The notes beneath the pieces are model-generated. The model was not told the origin of the DNA. It did not search any database and saw nothing but the letters and a program-made list of their open reading frames with translations. Below are positions 50,550 to 58,717 of a stretch of 64,000 nt of DNA, piece after piece. The position numbers were made by a program, and so were the translations under genes. This DNA comes from Paenibacillus lactis (GTDB taxonomy: Bacteria > Bacillota > Bacilli > Paenibacillales > Paenibacillaceae): the NCBI RefSeq assembly GCF_017873605.1, contig NZ_JAGGKI010000006.1, positions 124,001 through 188,000 of the forward strand, in the 5' to 3' direction. Every line of letters starts with the position of its first letter. Position 1 is the first letter of the stretch.

Positions 50550-50954
50550 ATGGAGAAATCTCTTGATTCTGTCCAATCCCGCACTAGTGAAGTGTTTGAT
50601 GCTTTTAGGCATGCTTTGGAAACAGGGGATACAGCCGATTTTCTTAAACAGGTTACGGAGGATTTTCATTTCTTCGTTCCACTTCCGTTAGAGGGATGGA
50701 ATCACAAGCAGGAGGGCAAAGGGCGGTTCGAGGAATTAGTCCGGTTCGAGCGCTCCGTATTTCAGATGCAGCTGACTCCCCTCATCGTGCTGGAGGATGA
50801 TGACAACGGGATGGTGGTGTTTCGCTCGGAAGGTTCGTTAAATGGGCGGCATTTTAGCAATGAGCTTGCTATCGTCTTCGAATTCGAGGGAGAGCGGACC
50901 CGCTGCTTCCGGGAGTATGTAGGAATGCCGTTAAAAAACTATGAAAACCCATAA
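50550..50954 (+). CDS. NTF2-like (SnoaL-type) protein
   Basis: The 134-residue protein has an N-terminal helix (V-F-D-A-F-R-H-A-L-E-T-G-D-T-A-D-F-L), then F-H-F-F-V-P-L-P-L-E-G-W and G-K-G-R-F-E-E-L and beta strands. This is the NTF2 cone fold of polyketide cyclase-like proteins. ATG 50550 is preferred over 50544, as AGGAGG is 8 bases upstream of it. It lies about 100 bp after the DinB-like gene and could share its transcript. Ligand or reaction unknown. Confidence 0.8.
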   Translation: MEKSLDSVQSRTSEVFDAFRHALETGDTADFLKQVTEDFHFFVPLPLEGWNHKQEGKGRFEELVRFERSVFQMQLTPLIVLEDDDNGMVVFRSEGSLNGRHFSNELAIVFEFEGERTRCFREYVGMPLKNYENP

Positions 50955-51000
50955 AGATAATGCCATGAGCAGTAAAAGCAAACTCTTTTACAATAATATG

Positions 51001-51036
51001 AAAAATGAACCGACCGAGGGTCTGGTTCATTTTTTG
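51001..51036 (+). terminator. Rho-independent terminator after the NTF2-like gene
   Basis: AAAAATGAACC and GGTTCATTTTTT, with a GACCGAGGGTCT inner part that can also pair, then T. Confidence 0.9.
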
Positions 51037-51289
51037 TTTATGGCTGCAATTTTATCAGCCAGCGGGTAACAAATACTCATTATTGCAGCGATTCCCGGTA
51101 ACTCCTCCAGGGCTGATTTGAAGCATCGCCCTGACCATCTACAGGGAAAAATTTTTTCACGCACTCCGAAATATCAGTCTTTAGTAGGAGGTCAACCATG
51201 TTGAGGTTCTTATAATTAAAGAATGGAAAGGAGAGCCGTAGCACGACGCAAGATGCACATCTTTATAGACAAATTGGAGGTTGAAAAGG
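51037..51289. other. Intergenic region before the MFS gene
   Basis: No gene, repeat or clear promoter is visible; the ribosome site of the MFS gene (GGAGG at 51275-51280) is at its end. Confidence 0.4.
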
Positions 51290-52537
51290 TTGAAGCAAGA
51301 AAGAAGCACCCATGCACCAAGCCTGCTTCACAATCGGTTCCTGCAGACGATTTTATTATCAAGCGTGCTCCTGCAGATCGGGATCTGGGTACGTAATTTT
51401 GCCATTCTTTTGTATATTGCGGATCGAACGAATAATGATCCATACGCCATTTCTTTAATTAGCGTGGCGGAATTCGCGCCTATTTTTGTGTTTTCGTTCA
51501 TTGGCGGTACATTTGCCGACCGTTGGCGGCCCAAACGAACGATGATCTGGTGCGATTTATTATCCGCGGTATCCGTATTCGTAGTGCTTCTGACCATACA
51601 TTTCGGTTCATGGCAATCCGTCTACCTGGTCGCATTCATCTCGGCGATTCTTTCGCAGTTCTCGCAGCCTTCAAGCATGCGGTTGTTTAAGTATCATGTG
51701 CCTGAGGAACAGCTGCAGCAAGGGATGGCTCTATTCCAATCGCTGATGGCCATCTTTATGGTGCTTGGCCCTATGCTTGGCACCTTCGTATACAGCACGT
51801 TTGGCCTGGAAACATCGATCGCTGTAATGGGCGTCGTATTTCTGCTGTCCGCACTCGTTCTTGTCCGCCTGCCTGAGGATAATATGAAGCCGCAAACGGC
51901 CGCTGTAAAAGGGCAATTTCGTAAAGATTTCGCCGAAGGCTTCCGTTATGTTTGGCAAAGCCAAGTCCTGCGCATGCTCGGACTCGCATTTATTCTCGCT
52001 GGACTCGCTGTTGGTGTAGCCCAAGCGCTCAATCTGTTTATCGTAACGGAGCGTCTGGGACGCAGCGAGGAGTTTCTGCAATACCTGCTGATGGTGAATG
52101 GCGGAGCCATGCTGATCGGCGGCGGGGTCGTCGCTGTTTTTGCCAAGAAGGTTCCGCCTCAGCTTCTTCTTGCTGTGGGCATGCTTTCAGGAGCGGTCTG
52201 CACAGCCATTGTCGGGTATTCGACGAGCGTACCGGTCACGCTGGCCGTACAATTTGTGAATGGCCTTGTGTTCCCTTGCATTCATATCGGGATTAGCACC
52301 ATGATCCTCAAATGGTCACATGCTTCCATTGTCGGCCGCGTCAACGGCGTTCTAAATCCAATGTTCGTCGGCATGATGGTCATATCCATGTCTTTCGCCG
52401 GCGCGTTAAAGGACGCCTTTCCGCTGAGCACGATCTATGGCGGAGCAGGATTATTATTCCTTCTTGGTGCACTGGTCATGGTGCCGATCATGAAGCAAAA
52501 AGCGCCTGAGCACGTGCTTACTGCGCAAGAGACGTAA
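51290..52537 (+). CDS. MFS transporter (multidrug-type)
   Basis: The 415-residue protein has 12 predicted membrane segments. The loop 2-3 motif F-A-D-R-W-R-P-K-R-T is the MFS signature G-x-x-x-D-R-x-G-R variant, with G-G-T-F-A-D before it. The start is TTG 51290, with GGAGG 9 bases upstream; TTG 51281 directly abuts that site. It resembles MDR-type exporters of the DHA1/enterobactin-exporter-like group. Substrate unknown; no regulator is adjacent. Confidence 0.88.
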   Translation: MKQERSTHAPSLLHNRFLQTILLSSVLLQIGIWVRNFAILLYIADRTNNDPYAISLISVAEFAPIFVFSFIGGTFADRWRPKRTMIWCDLLSAVSVFVVLLTIHFGSWQSVYLVAFISAILSQFSQPSSMRLFKYHVPEEQLQQGMALFQSLMAIFMVLGPMLGTFVYSTFGLETSIAVMGVVFLLSALVLVRLPEDNMKPQTAAVKGQFRKDFAEGFRYVWQSQVLRMLGLAFILAGLAVGVAQALNLFIVTERLGRSEEFLQYLLMVNGGAMLIGGGVVAVFAKKVPPQLLLAVGMLSGAVCTAIVGYSTSVPVTLAVQFVNGLVFPCIHIGISTMILKWSHASIVGRVNGVLNPMFVGMMVISMSFAGALKDAFPLSTIYGGAGLLFLLGALVMVPIMKQKAPEHVLTAQET

Positions 52538-52592
52538 TCTTGCTGCATTAATAAGATTGCGCTAAGAAAACTATCGTTGAATGAATACGTGG

Positions 52593-52625
52593 AGGCAGCA
52601 GGTCTGATGATCTGGCTGCCTTTTC
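52593..52625 (+). terminator. Rho-independent terminator after the MFS gene
   Basis: AGGCAGC / GCTGCCT stem, extended by GTC/GAT partial pairing, with TTTT after. Confidence 0.85.
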
Positions 52626-52762
52626 ATTAAGCTAACGGCAGGAGTCTGTGATAGTGAAGTCGAAAATTTGGGTGTAACCATCTCGTAATAGAGTCATGGA
52701 GACAACGTATTTTACATATTTTGCAGGCGCACTAAAGTCATATTGGGTTAGGGAGGAGAAAG

Positions 52763-52969
52763 ATGGAGTCGAAGGAAGAGCATTATTCACATGATCATAT
52801 TATGGAATCAATCCGAAATTTATCCGAGAACGATGCAAAGACATTCTTGAACCTTATTTATGCGCTTTTGAGAGATAACACGCTGCCAAGCGAACAATTG
52901 GTTTCCCATGTCTTATCCGTTTATGAGAAAAAGATACCGAGAGTGGTTAAGACAAGGCAGAATAAATGA
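52763..52969 (+). CDS. Small hypothetical protein (68 residues)
   Basis: The ORF starts with ATG after GGGAGGAGAAAG. The product is hydrophilic with two predicted helices (M-E-S-I-R-N-L-S-E-N-D-A-K-T-F-L-N-L-I-Y-A-L-L and L-P-S-E-Q-L-V-S-H-V-L-S-V-Y-E-K-K) and a basic C-terminus. I recognise no family. Its separate position between a terminator and the hxl operators suggests an independent gene. Confidence 0.65.
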   Translation: MESKEEHYSHDHIMESIRNLSENDAKTFLNLIYALLRDNTLPSEQLVSHVLSVYEKKIPRVVKTRQNK

Positions 52970-53001
52970 AGCCCTGAAACCCTTGTCCCGCTTTATTACT
53001 T

Positions 53002-53030
53002 ACTTGCAAGTTAGTATCTCACTTATAAGT
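53002..53030. promoter_or_regulatory. Paired HxlR-type elements before hxlA
   Basis: ACTTGCAAGT (53002-53011) and ACTTATAAGT (53021-53030) are two palindromes of the form ACTTNNAAGT, 19 bp apart start to start. They lie upstream of a TACAAT (53061-53066) with no good -35 box, as expected for an activator-dependent promoter. Confidence 0.7.
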
Positions 53031-53113
53031 ACGTACTTCCGGATTGTATCGTGTTTACTCTACAATGCTCGTGAAGGCAATAACCAATACGTTCATAAGG
53101 AGAGATTAACGAT

Positions 53114-53746
53114 ATGGAGCTTCAATTGGCATTGGATTTAGTGAACATTCCGGAAGCGAAACAAGTGGTGGCCGAGGTAGCCGAGCATATTGATATCGTG
53201 GAAATCGGCACGCCGGTCGTCATTAACGAAGGGCTGCATGCCGTGAAAGCGATCAAGGAGGCTTTCCCGCATTTGCGAGTGCTTGCCGACCTTAAAATTA
53301 TGGATGCCGGCGGGTATGAAGTGATGAAAGCATCCGAAGCCGGTGCGGATATTATAACGGTGCTGGGGGTATCCGACGATTCCACGATCAAAGGCGCTGT
53401 GGCCGAAGCCCGGAAGCAAGGCAAGCAAGTCATGGTCGATATGATTAATGTAAAAGACATTGAGGGCAGGGCACAGGAGCTTGATGCCTTAGGCGTGGAT
53501 TATATTTGCGTCCATTCGGGTTATGACCACCAGGCGGAAGGCAAGAATTCCTTCGAGGAATTGGCTGCGATCAAGCGTGTCGTTAAACATGCCAAAACCG
53601 CCGTTGCGGGAGGAATCAAGCTGGAGACTCTTCCTGAAGCCATTCAAGCGAAGCCGGATCTTGTCATCGTTGGCGGTGGAATCACGGGTCAATCCGATAA
53701 GAAGAGCGTGGCCGCTAAAATGAATCAACTGGTAAAACATGCCTAA
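53114..53746 (+). CDS. hxlA: 3-hexulose-6-phosphate synthase
   Basis: The 210-residue TIM-barrel enzyme joins formaldehyde and ribulose 5-phosphate to hexulose 6-phosphate (ribulose monophosphate pathway). It starts M-E-L-Q-L-A-L-D-L-V and has V-E-I-G-T-P, the active-site segment L-A-D-L-K-I-M-D-A-G-G-Y-E and V-A-G-G-I near the C-terminus, as in HxlA. AAGGAG precedes ATG. It overlaps hxlB by 8 bases. In Bacillus the pair detoxifies formaldehyde. Confidence 0.95.
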   Translation: MELQLALDLVNIPEAKQVVAEVAEHIDIVEIGTPVVINEGLHAVKAIKEAFPHLRVLADLKIMDAGGYEVMKASEAGADIITVLGVSDDSTIKGAVAEARKQGKQVMVDMINVKDIEGRAQELDALGVDYICVHSGYDHQAEGKNSFEELAAIKRVVKHAKTAVAGGIKLETLPEAIQAKPDLVIVGGGITGQSDKKSVAAKMNQLVKHA

Positions 53747-54314
53747 CCAGATGGGCAAGCCAATCTTTAGGCAGGCCGTTCTAATCGTCAAAGAGCTATC
53801 CGAAGCTGTACAGAAGGTCGAAGCCGTTCAGGTTGAAGCACTAATTGAACGAATCCTGCATGCCGATGCCATCTTTGTAGCGGGTGGGGGCAGATCCGGC
53901 CTGGTGATGCGAACCTTTGCCATGCGGCTAATGCAGATGGGATATAACGTTCACGTTGTGGGCGACACAGTAACACCAGCGATCGGGTCAGGCGACTTGC
54001 TTGTTATCGGTTCAGGTTCAGGAGAAACGCAGAGTCTAGTTGCGATGGCCCAGAAGGCCAAGCATATCGGCTCTGACGTAGCCGCCCTAACGATCCAACC
54101 CGAATCTCGCATCGGGCAGCTTTCCGATACGATCGTTCAGCTGCCGGGAAGCACCAAGGAACAGCACCAAGATGCGCTCGTGACCGTCCAGCCGATGGCC
54201 TCTCTATTTGAGCAGACAATGTTGATTGTGCTGGATTCCATCATCTTAAGATTGATGGAGGTAAGCGAGCTCCAATCCGACCAGATGTTCAGCCTGCATG
54301 CCAATCTGGAGTAG
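53739..54314 (+). CDS. hxlB: 6-phospho-3-hexuloisomerase
   Basis: The 191-residue SIS-domain isomerase converts hexulose 6-phosphate to fructose 6-phosphate. It shows F-V-A-G-G-G-R-S-G-L-V, G-S-G-S-G-E-T-Q-S and A-L-T-I-Q-P-E-S-R-I-G, typical of HxlB. It overlaps hxlA, so translation is coupled. Ribosome site for ATG 53739 is weak; ATG 53751 is an alternative start. Confidence 0.95.
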   Translation: MPNQMGKPIFRQAVLIVKELSEAVQKVEAVQVEALIERILHADAIFVAGGGRSGLVMRTFAMRLMQMGYNVHVVGDTVTPAIGSGDLLVIGSGSGETQSLVAMAQKAKHIGSDVAALTIQPESRIGQLSDTIVQLPGSTKEQHQDALVTVQPMASLFEQTMLIVLDSIILRLMEVSELQSDQMFSLHANLE

Positions 54315-54342
54315 GACACGTCCCTGCGCTATGTACTCCACT

Positions 54343-54372
54343 TTGATGGGATCTCCGTGACCGTTGTATACT
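54343..54372 (+). promoter_or_regulatory. Predicted promoter of hxlR
   Basis: TTGATG (54343-54348) and TATACT (54367-54372) are spaced 18 bp, right after hxlB. Confidence 0.5.
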
Positions 54373-54396
54373 AGTAGGAAAGAAGGGGTGATAATT

Positions 54397-54753
54397 ATGG
54401 CAAATGAAGTCAAGAAGCGAATAAATCTCAAAGAAATTAACTGCCATAAGGAGTTAACCCTGGCGGTCATCGGAGGCAAATGGAAGCTGATCATCCTTTG
54501 GCATCTTGGCTTGGAGGGCGTTAAACGCTTCGGTGAGCTGAACCGTATGATACCCCACATCACGGAGAAAATGCTGACCAATCAGCTCCGTGAATTGGAG
54601 GAGGACCGGCTGGTCCAACGTGTCGTTTACCCCGAGGTTCCGCCCCGAGTCGAATATTCGCTTACGCCTTACGGGGAGAGCTTAATGCCTATCCTGAAAT
54701 TGATGTACGATTGGGGAAGAGATTACGGCGAACAGTTCGTCTGGACCAAATGA
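54397..54753 (+). CDS. hxlR: HxlR family transcriptional regulator
   Basis: The 118-residue winged-helix protein has [22 protein letters not shown], then [25 protein letters not shown] and Y-S-L-T-P-Y-G, as in HxlR. The Cys in the N-terminal helix is the residue seen in HxlR-type formaldehyde sensors. Its own promoter lies after hxlB, downstream in the same direction rather than divergent as in Bacillus subtilis. It should activate hxlAB via the paired elements. Confidence 0.93.
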   Translation: MANEVKKRINLKEINCHKELTLAVIGGKWKLIILWHLGLEGVKRFGELNRMIPHITEKMLTNQLRELEEDRLVQRVVYPEVPPRVEYSLTPYGESLMPILKLMYDWGRDYGEQFVWTK

Positions 54754-54836
54754 GGGAGCGCTTTATGCGTGCTATGGAGCAAGAGGCTGCATGCGGCATT
54801 TTATTATTCAATACAAAAAGCAAGCAGGCTTGCGCA

Positions 54837-54869
54837 AATAGAACCACCCGTTAATCGGGTGGTTCTATT
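54837..54869. terminator. Bidirectional terminator
   Basis: Perfect 14-bp stem AATAGAACCACCCG / CGGGTGGTTCTATT with a 5-base loop between hxlR and the SLH protein gene. Confidence 0.9.
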
Positions 54870-54888
54870 GACGTTGTCGACTTATTCC

Positions 54889-57339
54889 TCATTGCGTTTT
54901 CGGTGCGTCAATAATATGAAGCTCCTGCTGCCAATTCATTGCGAAATCACTCATGCCGTATATCGTGATTCTGAACTTTCCGCCAGGAAGCTCACCGGCC
55001 AGCTTGGAAAGCCCTTTGGGGGTAAGCTGAATCATGACGGCGCGTTTATCCTGCGTGATTCCTGCCTCGAAGTCTTCTCTGTCCACTAACGGGAAGATAT
55101 CGATGGAATTTTGGCCGAAATCGCCGTTACTGGAGTAATCGACCTGAGCCCTCAGTGGAATGGTCTGAGGATAGGAATATACCGGTTCAGCGGATTGGAA
55201 TAAGAAGAGTCCTTGAGCGCTGTCGTAGGTTACCCCCGTAACTGTCGGGGGCTCGGAATCAAATCGGATAGGCAATTCGATCTTACCCGCTTCGGCATCC
55301 TTCTCGAATACCTTAAAGATGAGGGAGACCGGGCGGTCTTGATTCACATTCGGAACTGGCGCTACCTGGATACCCTGGTCACCGCCAGTCAACTGGATGA
55401 GCGATGGATCCGAAGTCTCGATCTCGATATGTCCAATCGTTTCGCCTTCTGACTGAATCTCGAACCCGTAAGCGACAGGATTAAAATGGATTTCCAGTTC
55501 TGTGAAAGCATCGTCTCTCGTTACCTTAATTAGGTTTCCAATATTCCTTATATCGTATCGGTCTTCCTCTAGTGAGGAATCTTTAATTCGTGCTGACATG
55601 CCGTTCACGCTCAACCTGTTGCTGTTTAACACGAACGATGCATTTTCCTCAGTCAGGGAGATTTTGAGGGGCTTTAAACGACTTCTCTTAAACGCTTCGA
55701 TTTGTTGGTACAGGTGGTTATATGCGCTGGTCAAACTTTCCACGGTTGAATTTGGGTTGTCCGCAGCGGAGTAAGCATTTAGGATCGCCTGATTCAATTG
55801 ATCGAACGCGAACGGCGGGTAAGTACCAGCCGTATTCCCCGGGGTTGAGTTATCACGGAGCGTCTCGGCTGATGAAATCAGCTGCTCAAGAAGACTCCTT
55901 ACGTTGTCCGGCAAATACTGAACCGCGGTCGGCCCGAAGGCTGGTGAGAGCTTTCCATCGGCGCTGCGGACGGCGGTGGAGGCTGATAACGGAGCATACA
56001 CGACTTCCAACGGTCTGGCCATAGGCTGCGGCTCGGCAAAAGTAACGAGAATATATTGCCCCGTAATCTCAACCCGTTTAATTTCCTGCGGCAATCGCAG
56101 CTCTCCATCCTTGGTGTATACGGATATTTCATTGACATTTGGTACGAAGAGGGGGTTAAGTGTCTCTTCGTAAGCGATCGCGAGTGAGCGACCATCGAAA
56201 AAATGCAGAGTTGGCTGCTTCATCAGTGGTGCGGAAAGGATAATCTTATTGGAAGGCGCAGACACATTGCCGGCAGCATCGACCGCATACACTTTGTAAT
56301 CGCCCGGTGACAGATTTAAGGTTGCAATCTGTGTTTCGGTTTGAGCAGCGGCCACGATGGTTTTGTTGGCAAGCTTGTCGGCGACAAAGGATTCAAGCTG
56401 GGCTTTCGTGGAGGCGTTCAATGAATATGGAACGAAGTAAACGATACCGGTTTCGCTGCTAGTAACCGCTACGTTATCCCCTACGACGACGGATTCGGCA
56501 GACAATAGTCTTACCATTGGAGCCGTAGTGTCCGGCGTGCTTGGGTTGCCGCCCGGATTCGGGTCGCTTGGCGCGGTTGATCCACCGCCGCTGCCCCCGG
56601 TGGGTGGCGTTGGATTCTGTGTCGGCTTCTCGGCAGGAGTAGGCGTTTCCTCACCAGGCTTAGGCGTTGGAACTGGCGTTTCAGATGGAGTCTCGAGCTC
56701 TTCTTTCACTTTCAGGAATCGGTTGGCTGCTAATGCGACCGATTGCCTGTCCGCCTGACCTGTTGGATTAAACATCTTGTCGTTAATGCCTTTCATGAGC
56801 CCAAGCTCCACGGCCGCTGCAACGTGATACTTGGCATAGTCGGCAATGCTTGCCGCATCGGAGAATTTCAATCTACTATCAATGTCTCCAATTTCATCCT
56901 TTCCAATACCAACGACGCTTAAGGCTCTTACCAAAAACACCGCCATATCTTGCCGGGATAGGTTCTGTCCCACGCCAAGCATCTCGTTGCCTACGCCTTT
57001 AATCAAGCCGGCTTTGACGGCAGCCTCAACGAATGCGTAAGCGTAGTGATCCTCCGGAACGTCTTTGAATGTCGGTTTCTCAGGGTTGGAGTGAATATCA
57101 AGCTTTAATGCCTTCGCCAGGATGATGGCAAAGTCCTGGCGCTCGATTTTGCCGGTCGGATCGAACTTGCCGTTGCCCTTTCCATTGATAATACCTTGTT
57201 CCACTAATCCCAGAATCGCATCCTTGGCATAGGATTGATTAATATCGTTCAGCGAAATGGAAGCCCCGTGGACGGGATACGTGCATGCGCTCAGCAGCGC
57301 AGCCGTGGTCATTACTTTGACGATGAGTTTACGTTTCAG
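54889..57339 (-). CDS. SLH-domain surface protein with Pro/Thr linker and Ig/helical domains
   Basis: The 816-residue protein starts with a signal (K-R-K-L-I-V-K-V-M-T-T-A-A-L-L-S-A-C, lipobox-like L-S-A-C, with V-H-G-A as alternative cleavage). Three SLH repeats follow at about residues 30-200 (D-I-N-Q-S-Y-A-K-D-A-I, F-D-P-T-G-K-I-E-R-Q-D, F-K-D-V). Then come a Pro/Thr/Gly/Ser linker (215-275), an Ig-like domain ending L-S-P-G-D-Y-K-V-Y-A-V-D-A-A-G-N-V-S, a helical domain (S-A-E-T-L-R-D-N...Y-N-H-L-Y-Q-Q-I-E-A-F) and further beta domains. The probable start is CTG 57339 with GAGGGGG 7 bases upstream, behind a promoter whose -35 covers the in-frame ATG 57438; ATG 57312 is another option. Surface attachment is expected. 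Confidence 0.85.
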   Translation of the reverse strand: MKRKLIVKVMTTAALLSACTYPVHGASISLNDINQSYAKDAILGLVEQGIINGKGNGKFDPTGKIERQDFAIILAKALKLDIHSNPEKPTFKDVPEDHYAYAFVEAAVKAGLIKGVGNEMLGVGQNLSRQDMAVFLVRALSVVGIGKDEIGDIDSRLKFSDAASIADYAKYHVAAAVELGLMKGINDKMFNPTGQADRQSVALAANRFLKVKEELETPSETPVPTPKPGEETPTPAEKPTQNPTPPTGGSGGGSTAPSDPNPGGNPSTPDTTAPMVRLLSAESVVVGDNVAVTSSETGIVYFVPYSLNASTKAQLESFVADKLANKTIVAAAQTETQIATLNLSPGDYKVYAVDAAGNVSAPSNKIILSAPLMKQPTLHFFDGRSLAIAYEETLNPLFVPNVNEISVYTKDGELRLPQEIKRVEITGQYILVTFAEPQPMARPLEVVYAPLSASTAVRSADGKLSPAFGPTAVQYLPDNVRSLLEQLISSAETLRDNSTPGNTAGTYPPFAFDQLNQAILNAYSAADNPNSTVESLTSAYNHLYQQIEAFKRSRLKPLKISLTEENASFVLNSNRLSVNGMSARIKDSSLEEDRYDIRNIGNLIKVTRDDAFTELEIHFNPVAYGFEIQSEGETIGHIEIETSDPSLIQLTGGDQGIQVAPVPNVNQDRPVSLIFKVFEKDAEAGKIELPIRFDSEPPTVTGVTYDSAQGLFLFQSAEPVYSYPQTIPLRAQVDYSSNGDFGQNSIDIFPLVDREDFEAGITQDKRAVMIQLTPKGLSKLAGELPGGKFRITIYGMSDFAMNWQQELHIIDAPKTQ

Positions 57340-57408
57340 ATAAAATCCCCCTCTTGAAATGATAAAATCAATGCCGAATAATGGAATCGGTATGAGATTC
57401 GTGATCTT

Positions 57409-57438
57409 ATCATATATGCCGAGGTTCACATCTTGCAA
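57409..57438 (-). promoter_or_regulatory. Predicted promoter of the SLH protein gene
   Basis: On the - strand TTGCAA (57438-57433) and TATGAT (57414-57409) are spaced 18 bp. Transcription would start after the in-frame ATG at 57438, favouring the downstream start. Confidence 0.5.
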
Positions 57439-57746
57439 TCAAATTTTTAGGAAAATGGTCTGTGATTGAACCGGGGTGAAGGACCTAGTTAACAAAGAGT
57501 GATTTCTGATTATTCCATCTAATCTGCAGGCTGATGTTTGATGAGCGGACTCTATTTATTTAGACGTAATGTTCTGGTAGAGTGATACTTTTCACAACTA
57601 TCGATTTTTGAAATTGCAGCGTTCGTTATGGACCGAACAGCAGGTCATAGACACATACCTTAATCATTCTTGGTAAAAGCCGTAGCATAACATTGGGTTG
57701 TACAGGAGAGAATATTTCAATCCGTAGAAGAAGGAGCTGAAGGAGA
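57439..57746. other. Intergenic region without gene
   Basis: About 300 bp, AT-rich, with no clear gene, repeat or terminator. It should contain the promoter of the small acidic gene. Confidence 0.4.
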
Positions 57747-57974
57747 ATGATGAGTCATCCCAAAGATGACTACGGGGTATTGGGTAATGACATCGAAGTC
57801 GATTCGGATGTGAATGAGGATCGTAATCGAGAGGAGCAGCTGGATGACTCCTTTGAGTCCTGGTATGAGAGTATGAATAATCAGATCAAGCGGCAGCTAA
57901 AGCTCACGAACGTTCCGGAGGACGGTGTTTTCGATTCGGTCGCCGGAACAGATGAAGATTCTGCTCGGCGTTAA
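57747..57974 (+). CDS. Small acidic hypothetical protein (75 residues)
   Basis: ATG 57747 has AAGGAG 10 bases upstream (ATG 57750 is also possible). The product is rich in Asp and Glu (G-N-D-I-E-V-D-S-D-V-N-E-D-R-N-R-E-E-Q) with S-W-Y-E-S-M-N-N-Q-I-K-R-Q-L in the middle. No membrane segment, no recognised family. It may be a small spore or stress protein; this is a guess. Confidence 0.6.
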   Translation: MMSHPKDDYGVLGNDIEVDSDVNEDRNREEQLDDSFESWYESMNNQIKRQLKLTNVPEDGVFDSVAGTDEDSARR

Positions 57975-58072
57975 GCGCGTGTTCCGCAGAACCGGATTAA
58001 CCATACTTCAATGCGGGTGCGCATACGAGCGCGAAAGCTCCCACCGAAACGAGTGGTCCCATTGAAATGTAA

Positions 58073-58100
58073 AACCCACTGTTAAATCATACAGTGGGTT
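58073..58100. terminator. Terminator between converging genes
   Basis: AACCCACTGT / ACAGTGGGTT with an 8-base loop, followed on the - strand by TTTTAC. It serves mainly the lipoprotein gene. Confidence 0.75.
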
Positions 58101-58104
58101 CCGA

Positions 58105-58551
58105 TTAATATTGCTTCCGCCTACGAAACAATCTAATGATCGCATAAATAATGATGATCCATAGCCCAATGCTAAGTAGTGACAGCAAAGGAAACCCAAG
58201 CGAAAAACCGGCAAACGGATTGACCAATGATCCCAATATTGTCCCTAGTGCCAATCCCCCGAATAAACCGCCGAAAAAACCGCCGAACCCCGTTCGCGGC
58301 GTTGGCGTTGTTCTCGGTTGGCCCGGATTGCGAACGTTTTGGTCCGGTCTCCGCGTCGTACGCCCAGGGGTACCGATTCCCGGATTATAGCTTCGTCTGG
58401 GCGAGCGAAATCCGCCGCGTCTATAGGAATGTATCGTATCATCCTGTTCCTCTTGGCTATGATTTACATTGGGTTCGCCGAAAACTTCGGCCGTGGAACA
58501 TCCAAAAACCAAAGGAAATACCAAGAGCAGTATCAATAACTTCCTCATCAT
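58105..58551 (-). CDS. Gly/Arg-rich lipoprotein with C-terminal membrane segments
   Basis: The 148-residue protein has a lipoprotein signal (M-M-R-K-L-L-I-L-L-L-V-F-P-L-V-F-G-C, lipobox V-F-G-C). A basic, Pro/Gly/Thr/Arg-rich central region follows (R-R-G-G-F-R-S-P-R-R-S-Y, T-P-G-R-T-T-R-R), then a Gly/Phe-rich stretch (G-F-G-G-F-F-G-G-L-F-G-G-L), a hydrophobic segment near the C-terminus and a basic R-R-R-K end. AAGGAGG lies 5 bases before ATG 58551 and 8 before ATG 58548. No family recognised. Confidence 0.75.
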   Translation of the reverse strand: MMRKLLILLLVFPLVFGCSTAEVFGEPNVNHSQEEQDDTIHSYRRGGFRSPRRSYNPGIGTPGRTTRRPDQNVRNPGQPRTTPTPRTGFGGFFGGLFGGLALGTILGSLVNPFAGFSLGFPLLSLLSIGLWIIIIYAIIRLFRRRKQY

Positions 58552-58669
58552 ATGCACCTCCTTCTGTAGTGTGCCCTGCCGGCATAAGAACATTCAGACG
58601 TTCCAACACACAGACGAACGACTTGTCTTACGTTTACGAAATACTCGATTTCGTTTGATATTCACTTAA

Positions 58670-58709
58670 CCTTCATGCTTTAGGCTTTTAGAGATAAAAA
58701 GCATGAAGG
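58670..58709 (+). promoter_or_regulatory. Leader hairpin covering the ribosome site of the giant surface protein gene
   Basis: Perfect 12-bp arms CCTTCATGCTTT (58670-58681) and AAAGCATGAAGG (58698-58709) with a 16-base loop. The right arm contains the first half of the Shine-Dalgarno AAGGAGG (58706-58712), so folding would limit ribosome access. Confidence 0.75.
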
Positions 58710-58717
58710 AGGAGCAC

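Noticed and set aside
50964..51068. 34-codon frame beginning M-S-S-K-S-K after the NTF2-like gene
   Set aside because: No ribosome site and it reads through the terminator.
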